A DNA stretch of 64,000 nt from Aquimarina sp. RZ0 (GCF_008370685.1 NZ_VTZU01000027.1:17991-81990), one strand, 5' to 3'. Numbered from the stretch's first letter, positions 46,698 through 56,134 are shown. Program-made: numbers and translations. Notes: generated from the sequence alone by a model not told the origin.

Positions 46698-46919
46698 TTA
46701 TTCTTCTTCTTCAACATCTGTTTGATACATATCTTCTTCTTGCGCTGTTCTCGAAGAAAGACCAGAATTTACCAGAAACAACCCTAACATCAGGCAGATG
46801 ATCCCTGTACTCTGTATATAGTAATTTTTCTGAGAAGAGCCTAGTTCTATTATCAAAGCCAAGGCTCCAATCACAATTAGAAGAATGCTACCAACTTTTT
46901 TGAGTTTCATTTTATTCAT
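46698..46919 (-). CDS. Small two-helix membrane protein
   Basis: A 73-aa protein with two membrane segments (VGSILLIVIGALALIIEL and STGIICLMLGLFLVN) and an acidic tail (EEDMYQTDVEEEE). It precedes the Smr gene by 5 bp on the same strand, so they are probably cotranscribed. The family is not recognised. Confidence 0.65.
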   Translation of the reverse strand: MNKMKLKKVGSILLIVIGALALIIELGSSQKNYYIQSTGIICLMLGLFLVNSGLSSRTAQEEDMYQTDVEEEE

Positions 46920-46989
46920 ACCGCAAAAGTATCAAATATTAGATTTTTCAACAAATTATGTATATTGTGCATTACTTACCATAAAAAGA

Positions 46990-47280
46990 TTGCTATTGGA
47001 TAAATATATGCTTCCTTGTTTAAATAAAAAACTCTTTGGTGTAGATTGTCTGGGATGTGGCATGCAACGTTCAATTGCACTACTTCTAAAAGGAGAATTT
47101 GTTGCCGCATTTCATATGTACCCAGGAATATATCCACTCTTATTACTTCTTGTATTCTTAGGCTTTAATTTTTTTATTAAATTTAAGAATGATTGGCTTG
47201 TAAAAATGAGCCTTATTATTATTACCGTGTTTACAATCGTTGTAAGCTATCTAATCAAAATGAAATTTATTTTCAACTAA
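46990..47280 (+). CDS. DUF2752 membrane protein, copy 1
   Basis: Small membrane protein with the DUF2752 signature GVDCLGCGMQRSIALLLKGEF near its N-terminus and two or three hydrophobic segments. The frame is open from 46885, but that part overlaps the start of a minus-strand gene. The paralogue at 48317 suggests an N-terminus near MLLDKYMLPCLNKKLF, so I used TTG 46990; ATG 47008 is the alternative. It is followed after 12 bp by a CCC-motif protein. The function is unknown. The Cys-x2-Cys could bind metal or heme, which is inference. Confidence 0.72.
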   Translation: MLLDKYMLPCLNKKLFGVDCLGCGMQRSIALLLKGEFVAAFHMYPGIYPLLLLLVFLGFNFFIKFKNDWLVKMSLIIITVFTIVVSYLIKMKFIFN

Positions 47281-47292
47281 TCAACGTTCTTT

Positions 47293-47610
47293 ATGGAAAA
47301 ACAAACATTACCTAACGCTACCCTGATCCTTGTATTCGGAATTTTATCTATTGTAGGATGCTGTTGTTATGGAATCATTGGTCTTGTCTTCGCAATAGTC
47401 GCACTGGTTCTTGCCAAAAAAGCAACTGCCTTATATACAGAAAATCCAGAACTATATGAAGGGTATACCAATGTAAAAACAGGTAAAATATTAGCCATTA
47501 TCGGTTTAATAATAAGTATTATCTATATAATACTACTGATTATTTCTTTCTCTATGTATGGATTTATGACTCCCGAACAGATGCAGGAAATATTTGAACA
47601 ATATCAATAA
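47293..47610 (+). CDS. CCC-motif membrane protein, copy 1
   Basis: A 105-aa membrane protein with two hydrophobic hairpins. The triple cysteine motif SIVGCCCYGIIG lies near residue 25. KATALYTENPELYEGYTNVK in the middle and a second helix pair (ILAIIGLIISIIYIILLI) follow. It resembles small DUF4190-like proteins. It is cotranscribed with the DUF2752 gene. A second copy lies 1 kb downstream. Function unknown. Confidence 0.75.
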   Translation: MEKQTLPNATLILVFGILSIVGCCCYGIIGLVFAIVALVLAKKATALYTENPELYEGYTNVKTGKILAIIGLIISIIYIILLIISFSMYGFMTPEQMQEIFEQYQ

Positions 47611-47625
47611 TTATATAAGTAATTT

Positions 47626-47668
47626 TTATAAAACTGCCTTGATAAACAATATAAAGGCAGTTTTATAA
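47626..47668 (+). terminator. Intrinsic terminator after CCC-motif copy 1
   Basis: TTATAAAACTGCCTT (47626-47640) and its exact complement (47654-47668) form a 15-bp stem with a 13-base loop and internal T run, 15 bp after the stop codon. Confidence 0.8.
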
Positions 47669-47752
47669 ACCACTTAACAATAAACATCTAACAAAAAACA
47701 CGTTACATTTTATCATCTTCTAAAAATTATATCCTAGTAATCATTTTACTAA

Positions 47753-47936
47753 GAGCATGTTTAAAAAGAATACAAATTGAAAATCAATAGTTTGAGGTTC
47801 CGAGGACACTTCAAATGATGAGAATATCGAGATATTTTAATTATTTGAAGTAAGCTCACGGTTCTTAAAATATTTGTTTGGACTACCTAATAAATTTGGT
47901 ACAAGTTTTCAGTAAGTAAGGTTTTTAAACAAGCTC
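47753..47936. mobile_element. 184-bp MITE-like element with TAA target duplication
   Basis: Left end GAGCATGTTTAAAAA and right end TTTTTAAACAAGCTC are near-perfect terminal inverted repeats. TAA flanks both sides (47750-47752 and 47937-47939), a 3-bp TNA target duplication typical of the IS1031 group of the IS5 family. Inside, ACTTCAAAT and ATTTGAAGT form a second palindrome. No transposase is encoded. The ends resemble the IS5-family end at 63525 (GAGTATTTTTAAAAA), so such an element may mobilise it. Confidence 0.75.
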
Positions 47937-48050
47937 TAACTATAATTTTAAGAATACCGAATTTATACTCATTCTGGTTTAACAACACTCAAATAAAAAA
48001 CAGCAATTTCTTGTTTAAGCTAAAAAAAGACTGAATTTAATGGGTGATTT

Positions 48051-48212
48051 ATACGATTTGTGATTAAAAAATTCGTATAAATTCATTGAATTATTTTTTC
48101 TTTATGCAAGGTAAAAAAATCAAGCATAGCTATAGCTACGGTTTATTTTTTAAACGAAGTAGAAAGGAAAAAGAAACGATGAATATGCGAAATTTTTAGT
48201 TATAAATCGTAT
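48051..48212 (-). repeat. 162-bp foldback element, copy C (inverted)
   Basis: Reverse complement of the elements at 22137 and 24802 with a single base difference (GGTAAAA here versus GGCAAAA). Same length and ends. It lies between the two DUF2752/CCC gene pairs, downstream of the MITE. The rest of 47669-48316 holds a short hairpin AAATTTCTA / TAGAAATTT (about 48245-48279) and no gene. Confidence 0.85.
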
Positions 48213-48316
48213 TAAATCGGAAATACTCTTAAATCTGATGCAAATTTCTACTTTAGATTTGAAAATCTAGAAATTTTTGAATGAAGAATCATTCATTTTT
48301 TTGATAATTATCATCA

Positions 48317-48619
48317 ATGAAAGAATTTATATTATTTCTGGAAAACAATCTTTTATATTGCCCTTCAAAAAAACTTATGGGTATTGATTGCTTAGGATGT
48401 GGTCTTCAGAGAAGTTTTATTTTACTGATAAAAGGACAATTAATAGATTCAATACTGATGTATCCGGCTTTAATTCCAATCCTTATTATGTTTGGTTATT
48501 TAATCAGTCATCTGTATTTTAATTTTAAAAACGGCGCTAGTATTCTTACTTATTTTTATTTCTTGAATATAATTCTTATTGTTGCCAATTATATCACTAA
48601 ACAATTTTTACATACATAA
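48317..48619 (+). CDS. DUF2752 membrane protein, copy 2
   Basis: A 100-aa paralogue of the protein at 46990. It starts MKEFILFLENNLLYCPSKKL and keeps GIDCLGCGLQRSFILLIKGQL, then two membrane segments. Its stop codon is directly followed by the ATG of CCC-motif copy 2. The gene pair repeats the arrangement 1.3 kb upstream. Function unknown. Confidence 0.78.
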   Translation: MKEFILFLENNLLYCPSKKLMGIDCLGCGLQRSFILLIKGQLIDSILMYPALIPILIMFGYLISHLYFNFKNGASILTYFYFLNIILIVANYITKQFLHT

Positions 48620-48928
48620 ATGGAAAACAAACAACAACTGCCCAATGCTACACTTGTATTGATATTTGGGATAGCTTCTATAGTTACTTGCTTTTGTTAC
48701 GGGATATTAGGTCTAATATTTGGCATTGTAGCTTTGGTAGTATCTAAACAATCTATTAAATTATATACTGCCAATCCTGAGTTTTATTTTGGATATGAAA
48801 ACTTGAAAGCCGGTAGAATTTGTGCGATTATTGGCATCGTACTTAGTTCCTTGTATTTATTACTAATTCTTGGATATATCATTTTTATGGGAGCTATGTT
48901 TCCCTGGGCAGAGATTTTAAATCAATAA
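48620..48928 (+). CDS. CCC-motif membrane protein, copy 2 (CFC variant)
   Basis: A 102-aa paralogue of the protein at 47293 with the same layout (QLPNATLVLIFGIASIV, KLYTANPEFYFGYENLK). The cysteine motif is CFC (VTCFCYGILG) rather than CCC, so the middle cysteine is not essential or the copy has diverged. It begins immediately after the DUF2752 copy 2 stop. Confidence 0.75.
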   Translation: MENKQQLPNATLVLIFGIASIVTCFCYGILGLIFGIVALVVSKQSIKLYTANPEFYFGYENLKAGRICAIIGIVLSSLYLLLILGYIIFMGAMFPWAEILNQ

Positions 48929-48947
48929 AAATAATAATATCTACATA

Positions 48948-48986
48948 AAAAAAGCTATGAGACAGAACTTTCTCATAGCTTTTTTA
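48948..48986. terminator. Bidirectional terminator
   Basis: AAAAAAGCTATGAGA (48948-48962) pairs perfectly with 48972-48986 over a nine-base loop and has T tracts on both strands. It separates the convergent CCC-motif copy 2 and ornithine aminotransferase genes. Confidence 0.88.
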
Positions 48987-49004
48987 TTAATCTCGTTAAA
49001 AAAG

Positions 49005-50288
49005 TTAATTTATTTCAAACGCTTTCAGCGTTTTAGTAATGATATGAACACAGTCTAACAGTTGCTCCTTATTCATTACTAATGGTGGTGCAAATCGTAT
49101 AATATTACCATGAGTTGGTTTTGCCAATAATCCATTTTCTTTTAATGCAACACAGATATTCCAGGCGGTTTCACTTTCTTCATCATCATTGATCACTATA
49201 GCATTTAATAAGCCTTTACCTCGCACCAAGTTAACAATAGATGAAGTTTTGATATAGTTGGTAAGCTCTGATCTAAACAATTCTCCTAGCTGATACGCAT
49301 TTTCTGCAAGATTTTCATCTCTTACTACTTCCAGCGCGGCAATCGCCACAGCTGCAGCAACTGGATTACCCCCAAAAGTACTTCCATGATTACCGGGCTT
49401 AATAACCTCCATAATAGTATTATCTGCTAGTACTGCAGATACTGGATATGCTCCGCCACTCAGCGCTTTTCCAAGAATTAAAATATCTGGTTTTACATCA
49501 GGAGTGGCAGAACAATTTTTATCACTACAACTACACTCACCACAGGTTGCCAATAACCTTCCTGTACGTGCAATACCTGTTTGCACTTCATCTGCGATGA
49601 ATAGTACCTTATATTTTTCGCATAAAGCCTTGGCTTTACTCAAGTAATCTTCTGAAGGAACATATACACCCGCTTCTCCCTGTATTGGTTCTACCAGGAA
49701 TCCTGCAATATTTTTAGTTTTCTCTAATACTTCTTCCAGCGCAACAAGATTATCATATTCAATTTTGATAAATCCAGCTGTATAAGGTCCAAAATTATTT
49801 CTGGCAACAGGATCATTAGAAAAAGATATAATGGTCGTTGTTCTCCCGTGAAAATTATTTTCGCATACTATAATTTGGGCTTCATTTTCTTCAATTCCTT
49901 TTTTCTCATAAGCCCATTTTCTGCATATTTTCAGAGCGGTTTCTACAGCTTCTGCCCCAGTATTCATTGGTAACAGCTTATCAAAACCAAAATATTCTGA
50001 AGCAAATTTTTCGTATTCTCCTAATTTATCATTGTAAAAAGCTCTGGAAGTCAATGTTAACTTCTGTGCCTGCTCCATCATAGCTCCTACTATTTTAGGA
50101 TGACAATGTCCTTGATTAACCGCAGAATATGCACTTAAAAAATCATAGTATTTTTTTCCTTCTACATCCCACACATACACTCCTTCTCCCCTATTCAATA
50201 CTACAGGTAATGGATGGTAGTTATGAGCTCCGTATTTGTTCTCTAAATCAATTGAATGTTGCGATGACTTTTTTTCTAAAACTGCCAT
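49005..50288 (-). CDS. rocD: Ornithine aminotransferase
   Basis: Class-III PLP aminotransferase (427 aa) converting ornithine to glutamate semialdehyde. Motifs: [23 protein letters not shown] at the start (the OAT N-terminus), [40 protein letters not shown] and the PLP lysine in [19 protein letters not shown]. An unusual cysteine-rich insertion, [17 protein letters not shown], lies at about residue 250 just before the PLP-lysine segment, with five cysteines in 12 residues. This could bind a metal or respond to redox, which is inference. No other arginine-degradation gene is adjacent. Confidence 0.92.
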   Translation of the reverse strand: MAVLEKKSSQHSIDLENKYGAHNYHPLPVVLNRGEGVYVWDVEGKKYYDFLSAYSAVNQGHCHPKIVGAMMEQAQKLTLTSRAFYNDKLGEYEKFASEYFGFDKLLPMNTGAEAVETALKICRKWAYEKKGIEENEAQIIVCENNFHGRTTTIISFSNDPVARNNFGPYTAGFIKIEYDNLVALEEVLEKTKNIAGFLVEPIQGEAGVYVPSEDYLSKAKALCEKYKVLFIADEVQTGIARTGRLLATCGECSCSDKNCSATPDVKPDILILGKALSGGAYPVSAVLADNTIMEVIKPGNHGSTFGGNPVAAAVAIAALEVVRDENLAENAYQLGELFRSELTNYIKTSSIVNLVRGKGLLNAIVINDDEESETAWNICVALKENGLLAKPTHGNIIRFAPPLVMNKEQLLDCVHIITKTLKAFEIN

Positions 50289-50697
50289 GGTAAACGATAT
50301 TAATATAAAACTTTTCGATTCCTACTTTAATCCAAGATTCGGGAGAGAAATCATCCCCATGAAGTTGTGCGCAAAATACTAAATCTTTATTGAATATTTA
50401 ATTTTAAGATTAATAGAATGCTTTTGAATAAGTTTGGTTTTTTGATTTTAGTTACATTATTCCCTCTTTTTAAAATCATTTTTTTATGCTTTTTTCGGAC
50501 TTTTTTGACCCGAAAGGATACACGCCCCCTTAGATTACCTTTTATTTAACAGGTAAGCAGCTTTAAAAATATTGTATAATTTGCAATTGAAGAACCTTTT
50601 TCAAAAGGGTTCATATAGTCTTTTTTTGTGATTGAGGTAACACTAAAACCTTACTTATAATCGTTTTAGGCATAGAAACTAACCAAACCAACAAATT
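50289..50697. other. Divergent intergenic region rocD / beta-helix protein
   Basis: About 410 bp. A hairpin GAACCTTTT-AAAAGGGTTC lies near 50591-50611, roughly 90 bp before the beta-helix gene. TATAATTTG near 50576 is one base off a TAnnTTTG box. No gene or repeat is seen. Confidence 0.35.
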
Positions 50698-53220
50698 ATG
50701 AAAAAACTAATAGTTGTCTTACTCATGGGCATATCAAGCTTATTATTAGCTCAAAAAAATGATTACGCCTATTTAAGTACTAATGGAAATCTAGTAATGG
50801 TACCTGATAACGATGGCAATGTTATACCTGATTACAGTAATGTCGGGTATAAACTTAGAAATGAGCCAATACCAAATATTGGAGTTGAAATTACTTTGAA
50901 CCCTAGTAATAATCCGACAAAAGATAGAACTACAGATATTCAAAATGCTATAAACACCTTATCCAATAGACCTATTAAAGCTAATGGATTTAGAGGTGCC
51001 ATACTGTTTAAAAAAGGTACCTACACTCTCAAAAACACTTTAAAAATAAATGCTAGTGGTATCGTTTTACGAGGTGAAGGTGACGGTAATAATGGTACGA
51101 TTATCCATTATGATAAGCGTGAAAAAAGTAATGCAATTGAAATTCATGGTACTAGGAATGCTATTGGAATTACTTCCTCCAGAAAACAAGTTACTGATAA
51201 TTATGTACATATTGGACAAAATACCTTTACAGTAGCTTCAAGGCATTCTTTTACAGAAGGAGATGAAGTATTTTACATAGATCAAAAAACGGATGCCTGG
51301 GCTTCAGCTATTAAAATGGATAACTTATCCTCCGATTGTGCCAGTCATGGTGATCCAGCTCGAAGAGATTGGACAAAAGAAGACTATACTTTAAATTATA
51401 AAAGAAAAGTAGTTCAGGTAAATGGAAATAAAATAACGTTAGATGCGCCTGCTATGGAATTTTCCGATGGTATACACTCTAAAGCATTTATAGAAAAATA
51501 CACTTGGAATGATAAAATAGAGCATATCGGTATAGAAAATTTAAAAATGACTTCTTTTTTCGCTCACGGAACAGATGAAAACCATGGTTGGAATGCACTG
51601 GATGTAAATGCAGTAGAAAATATGTGGATTAGAAATGTCCATATTCAGTATTTTGGAGGCTTGGTAATTGATTTGAAAAATGCTTACAAAATTACTATTA
51701 GAGACTCCAAAATTTCAGATTATAAATCCAAAGTTACTGGTGGCAGGCGTTATGGATATCACGTTTCTACTAATACGCAACGCGCTTTTGTATTTAACTG
51801 TACGTCTGAAAATGGAGGCAGACACGATTATGTAACAGGGTCTAGAGCTTTAGGTCCTAATGTATATTTAGATTGTAGTGCTACCAATGTGGCTTCAAAT
51901 AATGGGCAATTTTCTGATTCTGGACCTCACCATCGATGGGCTACAGGGATATTATGGGAAAATATAGTTTCTACAGGATCAATAAATATCGAAAATCGAG
52001 GTTGTGCGGGCACTGGACATGGATATGCAGGCACACAACATACTTTTTGGAATTGTATTGCAAAATCTATGATTGCGCATAGCCCGCAATTGGCTTATAA
52101 AAATTGGATCATAGGCTGCTCAACTAGTGATGGTATAAGTGTTACAAAAAGAAGGTTTGGTGCAAGGCGTGGAACCCCAGGAGCCGAAATAGATGCAGAA
52201 AACAACGCAAGAGCTTTTAGTTTATTCAGAGAACAAGATAAATCTAGAGGAATATCCTCGAATCCAAGCGATAACTGTCAGTTTAGAAAATTAGATGGTA
52301 GAGCTAGAGATATAGGAAGCGGTGGTGGAAAAACATACATTGTTGGTAACAATCGCAGAGTTTATGAAAGAAGAAATAATAATTGGAAAATTTTACCTGA
52401 TGGTGGATTTGAAGCAGATAAGTTAGATGTGAATAGTAACGGTGCTGTATGGGTTATCGATACCTATAAAAAGATCCATTTATTTAAAAATAATACCTGG
52501 TTTACTATCAATGGTCGTGCTACTGATGTAGGAGCAGGTAATAATAGTGTATATATAATTGGTGAAAATGACATAATTTTTAAACGACAAAATCAAAGTT
52601 GGAAAGCACAAAATAATGCTGTTAAGGCTAAAAGAGTTGATGTATCGGGAAGTGGCTTTCCTTGGATCGTTGGTAGTGATGATTATGTGTATCAGCTTGT
52701 CAATGGAAAATGGTTTAGAAAAGGAAATTTTAAAGCTCAAGACCTAAGTTTTGCTGAAGGAGACAATAATTTATGGGCGCTTTCTCTAAATAATGGAAAA
52801 GTAAATTTCTATGAAGGAAACAAAAAATGGAAAACACAAAGTGGTAGTGGGGAGCAAATTTCTGTAGGTACTGCCAATGAAGTATGGGTTGTGAATAATA
52901 AAAAGGAAATTTTTGTTGGTAATTGTTTAAATAGTTCAGACAATAAAGAAGATTTAACGGAACTGACCCTTACTAAAGAAATAGAAGCGTATCCAAACCC
53001 AACAAATGGATTGGTAACTTTCTCAAATATTTATAATACTTATAACGTTGAGGTTTCTAATATTCAAGGGATAAAAATAATTTCTAAAATTGTCGATAAA
53101 GATAAAATAACTATAGATTTATCTAGTATAGCTAATGGCATGTATCTGTTACATTTAAAGCAGGTTGATAACAATAACAAACCTACAAATAAGTACGTTT
53201 TCAAGTTGGTAAAGGAATAA
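50698..53220 (+). CDS. Secreted beta-helix protein with tectonin-like repeats and T9SS domain
   Basis: An 840-aa exported protein. Signal peptide MKKLIVVLLMGISSLLLAQ. A pectate-lyase-like right-handed beta-helix covers about 60-490 (GFRGAILFKKGTYTLKNTLK, SDSGPHHRWATGILWEN, GTQHTFWNCIAKS), resembling DUF4955-type proteins. Next come about five short propeller-like tectonin repeats (about 525-740, for example NNNWKILPDGGFEADKLDVN and NGRATDVGAGNNSVYII). The T9SS sorting domain is EAYPNPTNGLVTFSN. It is likely a surface polysaccharide-binding or -cleaving protein. Catalytic residues cannot be assigned. Confidence 0.75.
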   Translation: MKKLIVVLLMGISSLLLAQKNDYAYLSTNGNLVMVPDNDGNVIPDYSNVGYKLRNEPIPNIGVEITLNPSNNPTKDRTTDIQNAINTLSNRPIKANGFRGAILFKKGTYTLKNTLKINASGIVLRGEGDGNNGTIIHYDKREKSNAIEIHGTRNAIGITSSRKQVTDNYVHIGQNTFTVASRHSFTEGDEVFYIDQKTDAWASAIKMDNLSSDCASHGDPARRDWTKEDYTLNYKRKVVQVNGNKITLDAPAMEFSDGIHSKAFIEKYTWNDKIEHIGIENLKMTSFFAHGTDENHGWNALDVNAVENMWIRNVHIQYFGGLVIDLKNAYKITIRDSKISDYKSKVTGGRRYGYHVSTNTQRAFVFNCTSENGGRHDYVTGSRALGPNVYLDCSATNVASNNGQFSDSGPHHRWATGILWENIVSTGSINIENRGCAGTGHGYAGTQHTFWNCIAKSMIAHSPQLAYKNWIIGCSTSDGISVTKRRFGARRGTPGAEIDAENNARAFSLFREQDKSRGISSNPSDNCQFRKLDGRARDIGSGGGKTYIVGNNRRVYERRNNNWKILPDGGFEADKLDVNSNGAVWVIDTYKKIHLFKNNTWFTINGRATDVGAGNNSVYIIGENDIIFKRQNQSWKAQNNAVKAKRVDVSGSGFPWIVGSDDYVYQLVNGKWFRKGNFKAQDLSFAEGDNNLWALSLNNGKVNFYEGNKKWKTQSGSGEQISVGTANEVWVVNNKKEIFVGNCLNSSDNKEDLTELTLTKEIEAYPNPTNGLVTFSNIYNTYNVEVSNIQGIKIISKIVDKDKITIDLSSIANGMYLLHLKQVDNNNKPTNKYVFKLVKE

Positions 53221-53304
53221 TATGGATTGCTGTCAGTCAGCACTTGTTTTAGGATCTCAGAAATTAAAATCGTTAAATCCTGGTAAGATGCTGATATATA
53301 CTAA

Positions 53305-53348
53305 ACATTAATGCTTTTTTGAAATTCCAAAGGCATTAATGTTTTTTA
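53305..53348 (+). terminator. Intrinsic terminator after the beta-helix gene
   Basis: ACATTAATGC (53305-53314) pairs with GCATTAATGT (53333-53342), followed by TTTTTATA, 84 bp past the stop codon. Confidence 0.75.
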
Positions 53349-53400
53349 TACTTTTTATTAAGATATAGCGAATAATTAATAAGTATATGTTTTGTATTCT

Positions 53401-53408
53401 TATTTTTG
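53401..53408 (+). promoter_or_regulatory. -7 box of rlmD, apparently leaderless
   Basis: TATTTTTG fits TAnnTTTG and ends four bases before the ATG at 53413, the same geometry as the helicase at 23142. No well-spaced TTG is seen. Confidence 0.4.
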
Positions 53409-53412
53409 CGCT

Positions 53413-54840
53413 ATGGCGAGAAAAAATAAAAAGCAAATCTTCGAAAATATTGAAATCACGGATGCCGGTGCAAAAGGTAAAAGTATTGCAAAGGCTCCTG
53501 ATGGAAAAATTATATTTATTAACAATGCTGTTCCTGGCGATATTGTAAATATACAAACTACAAAAAAACGTAAGGCCTATTATGAGGGTACTGCCACTGT
53601 TTTTCATAAAAAGTCAGAGAAACGTGTAGCTCCTGCTTGTGAACATTTTGGTACCTGTGGTGGATGCAAATGGCAATTTATGGGCTATCCACACCAACTT
53701 GCTTATAAAGAACAAGAAGTCCTAAACAACCTGACGCGTTTAGGTAAAATTGAACTACCCAAGGTAACCCCTATTGTAGGATCTGAAGATCAATTTTTTT
53801 ATAGGAATAAAATGGAATTTTCGTTTAGTGATAGTCGATGGCTTACGCTACAGGAGATCCAAAGTGATACTGAAATTGAGAATAGAAATGCACTGGGCTT
53901 TCATATTCCTGGGATGTGGGATAAAATATTAGACATTGATATGTGCCACCTACAAGAAGACCCTAGTAATGATATCAGAAATAAGGTTAAAAAATTTGCC
54001 ACGTCAAATAACCTGACTTTTTATAATGCCAGAAACCAACACGGATTTCTACGCACCTTAATGATGCGCATAGTATCTACAGGAGAAATTATGGTACTTG
54101 TTCAATTTTTTCATGAAGATGTAGAAAAAAGAACTTTATTATTGGATCATATCATAGCAGAGTTTCCAGAAATTACTTCTTTACAATATGTAATAAATTC
54201 TAAAGGAAATGACACAATTTATGATCAGGATGTGATCTGTTATCACGGAAAAGATCATATAGAAGAAGAAATGGAAGGATTACGTTTTAAGATTAATGCT
54301 AAATCTTTTTATCAGACCAATTCTAAACAAGCTTATGAATTATATAAGATAACCAGAGATTTTGCCGGGCTTACCGGAAATGAATTGGTATATGATCTAT
54401 ATACAGGTACTGGAACCATCGCGCAATTTGTTGCTAAAAAAGCGAAGAAAGTGATTGGCGTAGAAGCTGTACCAGAAGCGATTGAAGATGCTAAATCAAA
54501 TGCAAAACATAATAATATCAGTAATGTAGAATTTTATGTTGGTGATATGAAAAAAGTATTCACCTCAGAATTTATCGCTGTTCATGGGCAACCCGAAGTA
54601 GTAATTACGGATCCACCCAGAGATGGTATGCACAAAGATGTAGTAAGTCAATTGCTCAGTATTTCTCCTAATAAAATTGTATACGTGAGCTGTAATAGTG
54701 CCACACAGGCCAGAGACTTGTCGTTATTAGATACTATGTATAAGGTAACCAGAGTACAACCTGTAGATATGTTTCCACAAACCCATCATGTAGAAAATGT
54801 AGTCTTACTTGAAAAAAGAGAGGTAATTAAAGAACTTTAA
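53413..54840 (+). CDS. rlmD: 23S rRNA (uracil-C5)-methyltransferase RlmD-like
   Basis: SAM-dependent rRNA uracil-5-methyltransferase of about 475 aa. An N-terminal TRAM domain (IEITDAGAKGKSIAKAPDGK), [4Fe-4S] cysteines in CEHFGTCGGCKWQ near residue 78, a SAM-binding region VYDLYTGTGTIAQFVAKKA, DPPRDGMHKD and the catalytic SCNSATQARDL. The start MARKNKKQ at 53413 is chosen over an ATG seven codons earlier because the promoter-like box lies between them. RlmCD-type dual specificity cannot be ruled out. Confidence 0.88.
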   Translation: MARKNKKQIFENIEITDAGAKGKSIAKAPDGKIIFINNAVPGDIVNIQTTKKRKAYYEGTATVFHKKSEKRVAPACEHFGTCGGCKWQFMGYPHQLAYKEQEVLNNLTRLGKIELPKVTPIVGSEDQFFYRNKMEFSFSDSRWLTLQEIQSDTEIENRNALGFHIPGMWDKILDIDMCHLQEDPSNDIRNKVKKFATSNNLTFYNARNQHGFLRTLMMRIVSTGEIMVLVQFFHEDVEKRTLLLDHIIAEFPEITSLQYVINSKGNDTIYDQDVICYHGKDHIEEEMEGLRFKINAKSFYQTNSKQAYELYKITRDFAGLTGNELVYDLYTGTGTIAQFVAKKAKKVIGVEAVPEAIEDAKSNAKHNNISNVEFYVGDMKKVFTSEFIAVHGQPEVVITDPPRDGMHKDVVSQLLSISPNKIVYVSCNSATQARDLSLLDTMYKVTRVQPVDMFPQTHHVENVVLLEKREVIKEL

Positions 54841-55207
54841 AAAATCTAATTAAAAATCATACTATTTTGAAAATACTGTCAATTTTTTAATAGAAGCAAT
54901 TTATATTTTTTTGATTCTGGTGAAAAAAAGGTGTTTATTGATCAATTGAAGTGTTTTCTACAATTTAGCAGAAGTCCATGAACGAAGTATAAAAATTTCA
55001 AAAATTGAGTCAAAAAGAGCATTTTTATAGCGAATTAAAATTGTTTAAACCTCTTCATATTCTAGTAAGATATTTTTATTTAGTTGATCTTAAAAAAACT
55101 TTTTACTACATCCACGCAGTATGTTTTATGGGGAATTTTAAGCACTATAAATATACAATAAATGTCTTCTCCATCAATAGGGAATCACAAGAAAATCAGA
55201 AAGTAAA
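54841..55207. other. Intergenic stretch with one doubtful ORF
   Basis: An 80-codon frame (55005-55247) opens at TTG and reads into the terminator stem. It has no recognisable motif, and I do not call it a gene. Otherwise AT-rich DNA without repeats. Confidence 0.4.
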
Positions 55208-55243
55208 AAAAAAGAGATTGTCTGAAAGGACAATCTCTTTTTT
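55208..55243. terminator. Bidirectional terminator
   Basis: AAAAAAGAGATTGTC (55208-55222) pairs perfectly with 55229-55243 over a six-base loop. It separates the convergent rlmD region and the lipoprotein gene ending at 55265. Confidence 0.88.
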
Positions 55244-55264
55244 ATAAAATCTATATAAAACACT

Positions 55265-56134
55265 TTATGGTCTTGTTACTGTCCCAAAAGGTCCTGTCCC
55301 ATTTCCTGCAAGTGTATTAACCGATGGATTTAATTGTTGTCCTGCAGTTCCTTTAAGAGGCTTAAAGAAGAAAGGTGTTGCCTGATCAAAATCTGGATCT
55401 GGCTCTAAAGAAATTACTACTTCTTTTCCTCTCACATCGCCGTCAGCAGGAAAATTTAATGGTGATGGAGCATTATTTAAGAAATCTTCTCCAGGAAACT
55501 CTGGTGCATCCTCATTTCCACTAAACGGTGAAGAATCGTCTCTTCCTGATAAAGAGGAAAAAGTACCTGTAGATACCGGAGTATTATTAAAAATAACCCA
55601 ACCTTCATACTTCCAACCTTGTGGAAGTGTAGGCAAGTCTAAACCTGCAACAGGCATCCCTCCGTTAGGATCCAAGAACCAAATACCATTTTGCTCATTG
55701 TCAGTAATCATATCTGTTGGACTTGCAATTATAAATTTACCAGAAACACTTGTAAAATCACCCACAACAGAATTTACTCTAACCTCGGCAGTAGTACCGT
55801 TAAAATTACCACTCAATAGTTTAGCATCAGACGGTGCCGGATCAGAATCATTTGGTGGCTCTACTGATAATACAAACGAAGTCGCATTATTAAGCTGATC
55901 TGCGTTTACCACAAAAGTTTGTGTTGTAGCAGTACTTGTAAATTTCCCGGTAGAGATCGGATTTCCTTCTACAATAATCCAACCTTCATACGTTGCATTA
56001 TTTGTTAATGTTTCTAGACCTACAACTTGCATTGTTAAGACCGCTGTTGGAGGTCCATCATCATCTCCTGAACAGGAAACCGCCAATAAACTCATAGCAA
56101 TCATACCAATTGCCAAAATTCTTTTTTTCATCAT
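55265..56134 (-). CDS. Lipoprotein with two anti-sigma-factor-like (RskA C-terminal) repeats
   Basis: A 289-aa lipoprotein (MMKKRILAIGMIAMSLLAVSCSGDDD, lipobox cysteine near 21). It contains two related domains: about 35-150, with YEGWIIVEGNPISTGKF, and about 170-280, with YEGWVIFNNTPVSTGTF. The EGW-x-STG pattern is the periplasmic fold of RskA-type anti-sigma factors, and such proteins are often labelled anti-sigma factor. It has no cytosolic sigma-binding domain or membrane helix, so a regulatory role is doubtful. Function unknown. Confidence 0.7.
   Translation of the reverse strand: MMKKRILAIGMIAMSLLAVSCSGDDDGPPTAVLTMQVVGLETLTNNATYEGWIIVEGNPISTGKFTSTATTQTFVVNADQLNNATSFVLSVEPPNDSDPAPSDAKLLSGNFNGTTAEVRVNSVVGDFTSVSGKFIIASPTDMITDNEQNGIWFLDPNGGMPVAGLDLPTLPQGWKYEGWVIFNNTPVSTGTFSSLSGRDDSSPFSGNEDAPEFPGEDFLNNAPSPLNFPADGDVRGKEVVISLEPDPDFDQATPFFFKPLKGTAGQQLNPSVNTLAGNGTGPFGTVTRP

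Noticed and set aside
55005..55247. 80-codon ORF between rlmD and the anti-sigma-like gene
   Set aside because: It starts at a TTG, has no motif and runs through a perfect bidirectional terminator stem.
55265..56134. True anti-sigma factor regulating a sigma factor
   Set aside because: It is a lipoprotein with only the periplasmic-type repeats, no cytosolic sigma-binding domain and no sigma gene nearby.
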